A stretch of 64,000 nt of DNA from Tritrichomonas foetus. Taxonomy: Eukaryota; Parabasalia; Tritrichomonadida; Tritrichomonadidae. The position numbers and the translations under genes are program-made. Where the stretch lies: NCBI GenBank assembly GCA_001839685.1, contig MLAK01000549.1:5931-69930 (forward strand), given 5' to 3'. Positions 1 to 9,078 of the stretch are shown here, piece after piece. A model generated the notes under the pieces. It saw only the letters and a program-made list of their open reading frames with translations, had not been told where the DNA came from and did no database searches. Each line of letters starts with the position of its first letter. The first letter of the stretch is position 1.

Positions 1-210
1 ACTTTTTTTCAGACATTCAATCGAAAAGGCCACTTTTTTTCAGACATTCAATCGAAAAGGCCACTTTTTTTCAGACATTCAATCGAAAAGGTCACTTTTT
101 TGGGAATTTCAATCGAAACAAAAAGAAAGCATTTCGAAACAATCAGAAAAGTTTCGAAAAAGCCACTTTTTCTAGGAAANCCAATCGAAATACTCAGAAA
201 ACCAATCGAG
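1..210. repeat. 31-bp tandem repeat with decaying tail
   Basis: Three near-perfect copies of a 31-bp unit (core CAGACATTCAATCGAAAAGG followed by CCACTTTTTTT) lie at 10-40, 41-71 and 72-101. The shared core CAATCGAAA recurs in degraded form to about 210. The tract is cut by the window edge, so the array may be longer. One N lies at 180. It ends about 100 bp before the tetraspanin start codon, so it could touch that promoter. Confidence 0.9.
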
Positions 211-316
211 AATGACTGTATCGACCTGCTAGTATAGAAATACAGTAAAATGAAATTGAATGTAATGTTGCAAACATCACCTTTACTTTTTTTCCCCGAA
301 GTTTTTATTCATTCAG

Positions 317-934
317 ATGGGATGTGCTTCATGTATTGCAAATATGATTAAAAAGAAATTTATCTCATATCTTGCTTGGACAACAACAGCTTTCATCGCT
401 GCTGCTTGTATTGCAATAACTTCAATATTAAAAGCCGCTAAAATTGATAAAGCTTTGCCAGCAGTATATATACTTTGTATAATTGTAACAGTACTTGCTT
501 GCATTTTATTTGCATATTCCATTTGGGCAGCAAGGTGTGGAGGTAAAAAGGCAAAAGCAGTATTAGGAACATGTTTCATAATATTTGGCGTAGCTATCTT
601 AGTATGTGGAATTATATTAATTGCGAAAAATGAAAACATAGTCAATAAAATACGTTCAATTTTTGATGATGATAAAATGGATGTTGAGGTTCAAAAAAGC
701 GCAGAAGATTATTTCAAATGCTGTGGAAGAGACCAATGTTTCATAGAGTATCCAGATAGAGAAGATTGTATTTATCCAATTAGAAGGTATTTAGATAAAT
801 TAACTAAAGGAGGATCTCCAGTTCTTATTATTTTATCTCTTTTGCTATTTCTTGGGGCATTACTATGCTTTATTGAAGTATGTAGCAATGATGACAATGA
901 TGGCTACACTGTTCAAGAAGATAATAGAGTCTGA
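317..934 (+). CDS. Tetraspanin-family membrane protein
   Basis: A 205-residue four-pass membrane protein. Hydrophobic segments lie at about 16-38, 47-69, 80-103 and 168-189, with a small loop between the first two and a larger extracellular loop (104-166) between the last two. That loop holds the tetraspanin signature CCG (135-137) plus Cys141 and Cys151, enough for two disulfides. The loop is short (about 63 residues) for the family. N-terminal Cys3 and Cys6, Cys74 and Cys189-like positions next to membranes are candidate palmitoylation sites. Tetraspanins organise membrane microdomains, and trichomonads have an expanded family linked to adhesion and vesicles; the specific role here is unknown. 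The ATG is preceded by TCATTC six bases upstream. The fold assignment is strong. Confidence 0.88.
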   Translation: MGCASCIANMIKKKFISYLAWTTTAFIAAACIAITSILKAAKIDKALPAVYILCIIVTVLACILFAYSIWAARCGGKKAKAVLGTCFIIFGVAILVCGIILIAKNENIVNKIRSIFDDDKMDVEVQKSAEDYFKCCGRDQCFIEYPDREDCIYPIRRYLDKLTKGGSPVLIILSLLLFLGALLCFIEVCSNDDNDGYTVQEDNRV

Positions 935-1385
935 AAAATTGCATGACAAAGCCTCTATTATATAAATATGATTAAATCATGAATATTTCGAATAAAAAAT
1001 CACTAGAAATTTCAAATAGGAAATATCTTTTTACATTGTCATAAAATTATCATTTCTCTACAGAGTGTCAATCAACACAATCAAAGTTTATTTAGTTTTC
1101 TAACAATCTTCCCTCAATGTTACTAATCGCGATCTCACAACTATGAATGATGGATAACAAAATTTCAAGCTGTGACAACACCATTTTATTTTCTTTTTCT
1201 AAATTCTCAATTATGCATTTAGTAATTTTCATTGTTAAAGATGAATGTGAATGACAAAATCAATTTCTTAAGAAAGTATATCACATTAATCAGAAAGAAT
1301 ATAACAAAAAATAAAAAAAATATTTTTGTTTTTGTCTAGTTTTAATTTAAATACTAATAAATAATAACAAAATTATAAACAAAAA
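935..1385. other. Convergent spacer, nothing recognised
   Basis: AT-rich spacer between the 3' ends of the tetraspanin gene and the RCC1-repeat gene. No RNA gene, repeat or coding remnant was seen. Confidence 0.6.
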
Positions 1386-4073
1386 TCAAATCTTTGGCAA
1401 ATCGAATCCGCTTAAAACACAATTTCCATTATCATTTAGAAGCAGTGTGGTGTGACTGTAAAGTCCAACGACTTTTCCTTTTGGTAAAATTTGTCCATGT
1501 TTGATGGAGGCCATATCCTGAGCAAATTGGGATGAACATCCACAAATTTTCTTTCCACATTTTCTATACGCATCAGCATACAAATGTCTAAACACCAATT
1601 TCGCCCTCTTCTCATCAACTTCTACGAGATTTTCATCAGCACAACTCATACAATCACTATGGTTGATCTTGTTTTGGCAGTAGAGCTTGTTGTCTTTGAT
1701 TCCAACGATGAGAAATGTTTGATTGTCAATTTCAACTTCATCACCTGGCAAAAAGTGTGAATGGATGAAATCCACAGAATTGGCGCTCATATCATTAATT
1801 TTTAGTGGAGCGAAAAGGCGAGCTTTTGGTATAACTTCATTTTCATTGAAAAGAGTGACACAACCAACAAAACCTTTTGAATTTTCTAAATAAACAGCCA
1901 CCTGATCATTATAGAATCCAGCGAGACATCCTGGACCTTTTGGTGTAAAAACAAAATCATAAGGATAAAGCGAATTTGATCCCGAAAGCATTGGCAAAAT
2001 AGATAAAGTAATTGAGCATAAATCGGTGGAAAATGCATTTAATGTACAAATGCTAGAATTTGGTTGATTTTCATTTTTAGGAATTGATATTGCTTCTCGA
2101 ACAATTGGACATTCATGATCAATTAAACGAGATAACCCAAAATCTGAAGCAAATTGATAACAATAATACTTATGAACTTTTCCAATAAAAATTCCAGATC
2201 CATAAATATGATCGAACCGTAATTTGTTTTTCTCATTTTCGTCACAAATTTCAACAATCCGAGTTTCACCATCGACAAATTGATATAATTCAACTTTAAT
2301 TGTATTTCTTTTAATAAAAGTGCAGTCTGATGTCAATATCTCATGAACTGATTTCTTGTCACTACTTAACGAATAAAGGTGAGGACCTCTAGCACCAACA
2401 ATTGTCGATCCATCCTGTAGCACATCACCAAATTTCAATCCTCGGAACTTAAAAAGCTCTTCATCTGAAATATCAAGTTGCACTATTTTGTCCTGATACA
2501 AAGGAATCGGTGATAGGTTATGACCAGGCCTTTCAACTAATTCATAATGAAATAGAACAGCTTCATAATTTAAAGAAGAAAAAGCTCGATAAGAAATTTT
2601 CTCAGTAATAGCGATAATCGTTCCATCACTCACTTTATTATTTCCTTCTGCAATTTCATCATTTTCGGCTTTGTTTCCATTTTTATTGTTAGAATTTTTA
2701 TTGGCAGCAACAGCAACAATTTTTGCTAAAGTTCCATCTTCAAACTTAATAATATCTTCGATCTTTAAGCCACAACGTTCAACACTAGATGTATCGGATG
2801 ACACAGTGATAACGTTTCCCTTTTCCAAGAACAGCGACGAATCAGGTGCAGGAATTGGATAATCACGAAAAGATTTATAGAAGTATTGAATGTTCGGAGG
2901 AAGATCGCCACCAATCACAAAAGCAGCAGAATAGCATCCGCATGCAACTTGAGTAATTCCCGGTTCAATTGCATTTGTGCAACGATGGAATATCTTATGA
3001 TCATCGAAATATTCACTACTTATTGCGCTTCTACATTCTTTACAACTGCCAGCAGCATAAGCAACTCCCTCTTCTGTCAAAATAATAGTGAAATTATCAC
3101 CACAAGCAATTTGAATAACCTTTTTGTTATCAAAATTATAGTTCAAAAGGGTTGGTGTTTTGATATAATCTGTATTTCCGCTTCCGAGACATCCTTCTTC
3201 ATTTTTTCCACAACGATAGACATTATTCTGCTTGTCGATAAACCAGCTATTGTCTTGGTAGGCAAAAATAGCAGCTATCTGTGAAGTGAAACAGTTTGTC
3301 TTATTTAATAATGTTGGAACTGAGCTTTCGTACGGAAATCCAGACGCATCAGCACAACCCCATGAATAAACATTTCCTGATGATGTCAGAACTAAAAAGT
3401 GATTGCTTCCAGCTGCCGTCATTATAGCCGTTTCGTTTAATAGCGTAATATTTTGAGTTCGATCTCTTCCGATGATCTGCTGTACTGTTCCATTTGAGAG
3501 GGCGCATAAAATTGAGGAATGGCCGCATGCGAGATATGTGGCTGTGGCTGGGAGTGAAAAAAGAGTCGGTTTGTGAGCGAATTTGCTGCCCCAGGCAATG
3601 AGTTGGCCTGACATGCTGATTGCAGCGCCAAAGGCATCACCGGCAGCGATCATTCGGAATTCAAATTTCGGTGGAATTGTCGTGACGTGAATTGGAATTT
3701 CTGAATCTGTTTTGTTGCCAGTTCCTAGTCTGTAAGATTTGCCGCTTCCCCACGAATACATTTGGTTGTCGTTGATGATGATATGTCCATGTTTCCATCC
3801 AAGTGCGACCAATTTGATTAAGCAATTTTCTGGAAGTGGAATTGGACCGGGCTTGTTGTTCTCCAGATCAGGGCGGCCTATTCTGAAGCCATCATGAGAC
3901 CCTGAAGTGATGCACTTTGCACACATTGAGTCAAACGATAAAAATTTTGGAAACTTTTTAATGATGTCGTCACGACGATAAATATTCACACAATTAACTT
4001 TTCTATGAGTTGGCTCAAAGTAGGTTGATCTCAAAAAAAATTGTAAAAAAAAACTGTTCCAACTTTTTGACAT
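1386..4073 (-). CDS. RCC1-repeat protein with a second, repeated C-terminal motif
   Basis: 895 residues. The N-terminal half (about 85-395) contains RCC1-type beta-propeller repeats, recognised by phrases such as MYSWGSGKSYRLGTG, VYSWGCADASGFP and VYRCGKNEEGCLGSG. The C-terminal half is not propeller-like. It carries about six copies of a loose motif, a Gly-containing turn, then (I/V/L)xG, then a (L/V)Y-like strand, near residues 433, 543, 620, 706, 772 and 855 (examples STIVGARGPHLYSL, FLIVGIKDNKLYC). RCC1 propellers act as Ran GEFs or as protein-interaction platforms; nothing here shows which. No RING, HECT or FYVE domain is visible. The ATG is preceded by TCATTA. Function is open; the RCC1 part is firm. 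Confidence 0.82.
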   Translation of the reverse strand: MSKSWNSFFLQFFLRSTYFEPTHRKVNCVNIYRRDDIIKKFPKFLSFDSMCAKCITSGSHDGFRIGRPDLENNKPGPIPLPENCLIKLVALGWKHGHIIINDNQMYSWGSGKSYRLGTGNKTDSEIPIHVTTIPPKFEFRMIAAGDAFGAAISMSGQLIAWGSKFAHKPTLFSLPATATYLACGHSSILCALSNGTVQQIIGRDRTQNITLLNETAIMTAAGSNHFLVLTSSGNVYSWGCADASGFPYESSVPTLLNKTNCFTSQIAAIFAYQDNSWFIDKQNNVYRCGKNEEGCLGSGNTDYIKTPTLLNYNFDNKKVIQIACGDNFTIILTEEGVAYAAGSCKECRSAISSEYFDDHKIFHRCTNAIEPGITQVACGCYSAAFVIGGDLPPNIQYFYKSFRDYPIPAPDSSLFLEKGNVITVSSDTSSVERCGLKIEDIIKFEDGTLAKIVAVAANKNSNNKNGNKAENDEIAEGNNKVSDGTIIAITEKISYRAFSSLNYEAVLFHYELVERPGHNLSPIPLYQDKIVQLDISDEELFKFRGLKFGDVLQDGSTIVGARGPHLYSLSSDKKSVHEILTSDCTFIKRNTIKVELYQFVDGETRIVEICDENEKNKLRFDHIYGSGIFIGKVHKYYCYQFASDFGLSRLIDHECPIVREAISIPKNENQPNSSICTLNAFSTDLCSITLSILPMLSGSNSLYPYDFVFTPKGPGCLAGFYNDQVAVYLENSKGFVGCVTLFNENEVIPKARLFAPLKINDMSANSVDFIHSHFLPGDEVEIDNQTFLIVGIKDNKLYCQNKINHSDCMSCADENLVEVDEKRAKLVFRHLYADAYRKCGKKICGCSSQFAQDMASIKHGQILPKGKVVGLYSHTTLLLNDNGNCVLSGFDLPKI

Positions 4074-4888
4074 AATGAGAATATTTCATTTTAAAAAAAG
4101 CAGATATTTCGTAAATCAATATATAAAAGTGGTTGATTACAAGATAATGACTATTTTAGTAAAAAGGGAGAAATTAATACAATTCTCCGATTTTTTCATG
4201 ATTAAAAACAGATCTTGAATTAAGATAATAATTAAATGATTGACACCACTTTTTTAACAATTTTGTCTGGGACTAATTCACTCAGTTTTTCGAAAGTTCA
4301 TATAGAGCCATCAGCATGAGGAAGAATTGGAAATAAGATTAAATGGAATGAAGAAAAGAACTAAGGCGATATTTATGGGAATAAGTAACATTTTCTTCAT
4401 CATTTTTTTTTGTAGAAGAACATATATATATCGTATCTTTCCTATATTTTGGTTTCTCTTTTACCATCAATAAAATGTATTTGTTATATATGATTCTTGT
4501 CCAGAGTTCATCAATTAACTACAAAATAACGAAAGTGATAAATCAATTACTATAAATTGTAAAGAAATATTAGATTATGTTATTTTTGATTCGATTCTTG
4601 TAAGACAATTGCAGTTGTTGAATGCAGTGGCCATAATCAATAATATCTGAACTTAACTTATCGACCATCATCAAAGAAAAAATATGCAAATCAATTGGAA
4701 GTCACAAAATCACGAATCAATGACCTATCAAACGAAAAGAACCAACATCACAACTAAATCAACAAATTTACGATTAATAAATTATGATACTCATAATTAA
4801 TAACTCTGTTTTTCCCAAAAAAATTAAAATTGTCAAGAGTATGTGTAATATAAATATTTACATAAATAATAACAAAAATATGATAAAA
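4074..4888. other. Spacer with no recognised gene
   Basis: 815 bp of AT-rich sequence between two minus-strand genes, holding the promoter of the RCC1-repeat gene and the 3' region of the Sfi1-like gene. The only reading frame (4784-5008, plus) overlaps the Sfi1-like gene and is low-complexity, so it is not called. Confidence 0.55.
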
Positions 4889-6451
4889 TTATATACAAAG
4901 AGTACTGTACATATTCTCTCCGTTCAGCGCAGCTATGATTTCAGCCATATTATCATCAAGTTCACTTCCAATACATGCTTTAAGGCGATTAAAATATCTC
5001 TTTTTTAATACATTTTTATGAAATGCTAAAGCTTTTTCTTCATTTTGTCTTGGAATAGTTAGTGCTACATATAAAAACGCATGGAAATATTTGTTAAGAT
5101 AAATCGATTTGCAATATTCTTCTGCTCTTGCTTGTTTCATCTTCATGCAATTATGCCAAGCATTAAAGAATTTGATTTTAATTTGCCTTTTCCTAAATCT
5201 GATTGCTAGAATTTGACGTTGCTTATAGCTTTTAATGGCACGATCAATCCATAACATAAAAGTTTTTCTTTTCAGATGAATGTCAACAACTCTTGCCCTT
5301 ACAAAATCAATTTCTCTTTGTTCGTTTTGTTTGTCATACAATAATTGCCACCTGCCAAAGTATCTAGAATATGCATATAATACTCGAACTTTTTCGCATT
5401 CACGCTTTTGTCTTTTTCGTTGAACATATAATTCCCACATCTGAAAGAATTCACCCATTCGATTTAAATTCGCTTGGCGATACAATAATTTCATTTTTCG
5501 AAAAGCCATATTTTGGAGAATTCTTGCTCTAAGAAGTTGAACGCGACTGTATGTGATTTCACGGATAACAACACGAGCCCAAATATTGACAATTTTTCTA
5601 TGTTTTCTTCTTTTTACATTTCGATAACGGAGTTTCCATTTACTAATCGATTTCATTTCAAGAACACGACTTCTCTTGCTTGCGACAATTTCGAATCTCT
5701 TTCTGAGTGAAATAGTTAAAACTAAAGCTTCTTTCCATTTATGGAAAACAGATCGTAAAACAATTTGTTTTCTTGGTACTTTTCTGATTTGTGATAAATA
5801 GCCACACCTCCAAATATCAAAGCATCGATTCATTGTAAATCTTTGCATGATTTCATTAGCTTTAATTTGATTTGTTTTGTTTTTATGAATTCGATATTTA
5901 ATCTTCAATAACCTCATAAATTTCTTCACCCGAATTTTATCTGCTTTTTGTCGAACAAGTTCTATCTTTTGCTGGTATTTGAAATGAACTAGCCAGACTC
6001 TAAAATATTTTCTTCTCAATCGTTTTGCTTTATGTTTAACAAACACACGATTCATAGCGAGGTTTCGCCAATAATCAATACATTCAATTGCCTTTTGTTC
6101 ATCTCTTTCCCGTTGTCGTTTTTTAGAGTTTGCTAGAATTTTCCATGTTCTAAATGCGCCAAATTGTCTTTGCATAATTTTGTTTTCATATCGGTAAGTC
6201 CAAGTTTGAAAAAAAATGTTTATTTTTGCTTTGTCGACAAGCAAAATATTTTCGATATCTTGCTCATTTTTCTGTGACTTTTGGATAAGTATTTGTCTCC
6301 ATGCGTGAAAAGCTCTTGACATTTTGGTGTTGATTGATTTCGTTTGAAGATTGCATTGATAACAGGAAATTCCACCGAAATCTATAAGAACGGATTTTGC
6401 TTCTTGGTCTTCGAAAGAAAGTTGCGACAGCTGAAGACTAAAATCATCCAT
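4889..6451 (-). CDS. Sfi1-like centrin-binding repeat protein
   Basis: About 520 residues, very basic and almost wholly helical. It is built from roughly thirteen units of 25-40 residues, each centred on an aromatic-Trp pair followed by a basic stretch (HAWRQ, QTWTYR, RTWKIL, DYWRNL, RVWLVHF, DIWRC, HKWKEA, SKWKLR, NIWARV, QMWELY, GRWQLL, MLWIDR, NAWHNC). This is the Sfi1 pattern, in which each Trp helix binds one centrin; Sfi1 proteins form the centrin fibres of basal bodies and spindle poles. The frame is open up to 6550, but that end begins with TTG and runs through a 15-base A tract, so the first ATG (MDDFSLQL) is chosen. A role in the mastigont or basal-body apparatus is inferred. Confidence 0.8.
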   Translation of the reverse strand: MDDFSLQLSQLSFEDQEAKSVLIDFGGISCYQCNLQTKSINTKMSRAFHAWRQILIQKSQKNEQDIENILLVDKAKINIFFQTWTYRYENKIMQRQFGAFRTWKILANSKKRQRERDEQKAIECIDYWRNLAMNRVFVKHKAKRLRRKYFRVWLVHFKYQQKIELVRQKADKIRVKKFMRLLKIKYRIHKNKTNQIKANEIMQRFTMNRCFDIWRCGYLSQIRKVPRKQIVLRSVFHKWKEALVLTISLRKRFEIVASKRSRVLEMKSISKWKLRYRNVKRRKHRKIVNIWARVVIREITYSRVQLLRARILQNMAFRKMKLLYRQANLNRMGEFFQMWELYVQRKRQKRECEKVRVLYAYSRYFGRWQLLYDKQNEQREIDFVRARVVDIHLKRKTFMLWIDRAIKSYKQRQILAIRFRKRQIKIKFFNAWHNCMKMKQARAEEYCKSIYLNKYFHAFLYVALTIPRQNEEKALAFHKNVLKKRYFNRLKACIGSELDDNMAEIIAALNGENMYSTLCI

Positions 6452-6702
6452 AAAACGACAAGATTTTCTATATACGTTTAATAATTTCTTTTGGAATAAA
6501 TTGAATGAATTCAAAAGTTTCACAAATCTTTTTTTTTTTTTTTGAATCAATAAACAGCCTATAATTCAACATTTATTTGGTCGAATTTTAATCTCTCAGT
6601 TTGATCATTAAAATCAGTAAATAAAAGGAAAAATAGTAATAAATTTATTTTTATAAGATCTATTAAATAGTTTATTTATAATCATTGCTTGTCAGCAACT
6701 TG

Positions 6703-6972
6703 TTAGTCAATTTTAATATCATGATACAATTTTTGAATTGTTGCTTGTCTTTTGATGGCTTCTAAATCGTTCGTGATGCGCTGTGTGTATTCTTTGAATA
6801 GTTTGTCGTCTTTAATTGTCAATCCTTCGTTATAAACGTTATCGCCCCAGCGTGTGAAAAATTCTTTCATGCCCTCATCAAAAAACTCCTTAGCGAGAGT
6901 CTTTGCTGCATCACGGAGTGGGGCCAAGGTGTTTTGGTTGCTGAAAGCCGCTTTGAAGTATGTCGAAAGCAT
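6703..6972 (-). CDS. Small conserved-looking protein, unrecognised
   Basis: 89 residues, ATG start, stop TAG/TAA-type end at 6703. The sequence is amphipathic and probably all-helical, with acidic and basic residues mixed and motifs DAAKTLAKEFFDEGMKEFF and NDLEAIKRQA. No signal peptide, membrane segment or Cys motif is seen. A TCATTC initiator-like motif lies 17 bases upstream, supporting a real transcript. The length and helicity would suit a small subunit or chaperone-like factor, but I do not recognise the family. Confidence 0.6.
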   Translation of the reverse strand: MLSTYFKAAFSNQNTLAPLRDAAKTLAKEFFDEGMKEFFTRWGDNVYNEGLTIKDDKLFKEYTQRITNDLEAIKRQATIQKLYHDIKID

Positions 6973-7311
6973 GAACGAAAATTATGAATGAGATTTTTAT
7001 CGTTATCGTTGTAAACACTTCACTTTTTTGTGCAGATTGCATTTATTTGTGATAGACGAATCTACTATGTACTATTTCTTGTCAATCTGCAATGAAGTTC
7101 TTTATACCTTCATGAATCATCTATACCAATAAATTCTCTTAAATGATATCAGAAAATGGAATTTTTGCCAAGATATGAAAAAACGATATTTCTGAGAAAG
7201 GTCAAATTAATGCAGAAAATAAATCAGTTGTCCTTTCAAACTTTTTGAAAATTGCTCAACGATTCGACTTTTTGAGATATCACAAACTAAAGGTTAAAAA
7301 AACGAATTGAT
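6973..7311. other. Divergent promoter region
   Basis: 339 bp between the divergent small genes at 6703-6972 and 7312-7737. AT-rich; no repeat or RNA seen. It must contain both promoters. Confidence 0.5.
6986..6991 (-). promoter_or_regulatory. Candidate initiator (TCATTC)
   Basis: TCATTC on the minus strand, with its A 17 bases before the ATG at 6972. It resembles the trichomonad initiator TCA(+1)Py(T/A)(T/A) except in the last base. Motif match and distance only. Confidence 0.3.
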
Positions 7312-7737
7312 ATGGTGAAATATAGAAACAGACATCTCAATATTACTATTATTAAACGCGACAACAACTTTAAATTCGATTTCCCTTCCCACATGTCAAA
7401 ACCCGAAAAAAGAGTCACAAGGAGGCATGCAACAGAAAAAGCTGTTGCTCAAAGTCTTCTTGGTGACTTCGATGTCAAAAAAAGCAAAGGACTTGCTCTA
7501 ATCGAGTCGATCCTTGGAACAGATTGCTTCGAATCCATGTCACGAAATTCTCTTTTGAGTGTCACAACAGTTTTTAGCCGTTTAACCGATATTCCCTTCC
7601 CAAGAAACTTTTCTCGACGAAAAGCGTTGATTATTAAATGGTACGACGATAACTGGGAAGTGATTGAACAAGCCAAACAATTTATATATCCTGAATATGC
7701 TCACTCAAAACTGTATCAAGGCCAGCCATCAGCTTAA
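7312..7737 (+). CDS. Small basic protein, unrecognised
   Basis: 141 residues from the first ATG; a second in-frame ATG at 7393 (MSKPEKR) begins the part that looks conserved and may be the true start, giving about 114 residues. The core is helical and basic, with the phrase PFPRNFSRRKALIIKWYDDNW near the end. The Arg/Lys-rich patch beside a Trp-Tyr pair could suit nucleic-acid binding, but no named domain is recognised and no function is assigned. Diverges from the 89-residue gene. Confidence 0.55.
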   Translation: MVKYRNRHLNITIIKRDNNFKFDFPSHMSKPEKRVTRRHATEKAVAQSLLGDFDVKKSKGLALIESILGTDCFESMSRNSLLSVTTVFSRLTDIPFPRNFSRRKALIIKWYDDNWEVIEQAKQFIYPEYAHSKLYQGQPSA

Positions 7738-8336
7738 TATTTTTGTTTCCATTTGTAATTCATTAAAGCGGTGTGTTTAGTATTAGTAAAAAATAATAAT
7801 TGCGATATTCATCCAAATGTTTCCTTTATTGAATTTATGTGAATCACTAAAATCTTATTTGTGATGCATCTTTTTTACGTGCCTAAGTCATGTCAAAATA
7901 ATGATCGAAGGTAATACTTTTTTTAAAAAGATATCCTTCAGACGGAAAAGTTGTTTTTTTTCATAAATTTCGTTCGCGCAGGAATGATTTCTTCATTATT
8001 CATCGTTGAAGTGAAGTCATTTTCATTTTATAATGTTTCTGGTAGACAGGCTTAGTAATTCAATAGATATCAAAGTCCTCCTCTCCACCTAGAGATTTTT
8101 TCATATTATCAAATCACGGAAATACTACATGGAAGGGAATTGCTTTCATAGAAGAAGTACGCTGATTATGAACTATTGTTGGAAAACGAATTTAATGAAA
8201 TATAACAAATTCCCAATCTCAAAAATAATATTTTTGTTGGAAAAAAATGAAATCAGGGGAATAGAGAAAATGAATTCAGAAAACATTTTATTAAACATAC
8301 CTTGCATTTTCGAACAGGATAAACATATTGTTATGA
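7738..8336. other. Spacer, no supported gene
   Basis: AT-rich spacer. A plus-strand frame (8129-8473) runs through it into the next gene on the opposite strand, but has unremarkable composition and is rejected. Confidence 0.5.
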
Positions 8337-8600
8337 TTAGTCATCAAGATTGCATTCGTGGAGAGTTTTGGAAAATGTTGGACTGGTTTGAAATTCGCAT
8401 CGTACAAGTGGATTGTATACATAGTTTGAGGTGGATTTCTCATCAACTGGTAAATGTTTTGGCGGAATATTGACTTTTCCTGGATTGTAAGTATTGATCG
8501 ATTCTGGAGAACCAAACAAATTAATAAACGCTGCAGTGTTATCTATTGGGCCTTGGCTATCGCGAAATGCCTTTGCTAATTCACAGAATGCGTTTGTCAT
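8337..8600 (-). CDS. Small hypothetical protein
   Basis: 87 residues with ATG start and TAA stop. Composition looks coding: a short helical start (NAFCELAKAFRDSQ), then an extended Pro/Asn/Ser-rich tail (NIPPKHLPVDEKSTSNY). No domain, signal or membrane segment is recognised. Support for it being real comes from a TCATTT initiator-like motif 16 bases before the ATG and a more protein-like sequence than the frames opposite it. Function unknown. Confidence 0.45.
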   Translation of the reverse strand: MTNAFCELAKAFRDSQGPIDNTAAFINLFGSPESINTYNPGKVNIPPKHLPVDEKSTSNYVYNPLVRCEFQTSPTFSKTLHECNLDD

Positions 8601-9078
8601 CAGAATTATTTAAAATGACATATTTTTGCCAAACAAACTCTATCAAATATTTTCTTTAGATATTTGGTCATAATGTTTCACCAAAACTTATGACTTCAGA
8701 ATTAAAAGACGCTCATGACTCCTATGTGCCAAAAAATCGTGAGTTCTGTGTTTGCAGAAGTGTTCCTGGAATGGGCATATTAATTAAATATAATACATTA
8801 GTGGATATCAATATTTTTTCATTTTTGTTCTTCTTTTTTTTACATATCATATGGTGAATTCACAAACTTATTAAAATATTTATCTGTAGGAGAGAGTGAT
8901 CCCTATTGTTGTTTGAATACGATTGTTTTATTAGCTTTTAGAGTAATCATATCAAGTCCTAGTTTTAGAGTTTCTATGAGTGTATGTTAGAAATGATTAA
9001 TTTCAATAAATTACATTTTTCTCTATAAATTCACATTTATTTATAGTATTGTGATTAGTATAAAAATTCACATTAAAA
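8601..9078. other. Spacer, nothing recognised
   Basis: AT-rich spacer between two minus-strand genes. No RNA, repeat or coding remnant seen. Confidence 0.5.
8613..8618 (-). promoter_or_regulatory. Candidate initiator (TCATTT)
   Basis: Exact match to TCA(+1)Py(T/A)(T/A) on the minus strand, with the A 16 bases before the ATG at 8600. Confidence 0.35.

Noticed and set aside
6452..6550. N-terminal extension of the Sfi1-like protein
   Set aside because: It starts with TTG and encodes a poly-Lys run from a 15-base A tract; an internal ATG is a better start.
8129..8473. Plus-strand frame of 114 codons with ATG
   Set aside because: Composition is irregular, it overlaps the better-supported minus-strand gene at 8337-8600, and no domain is visible.
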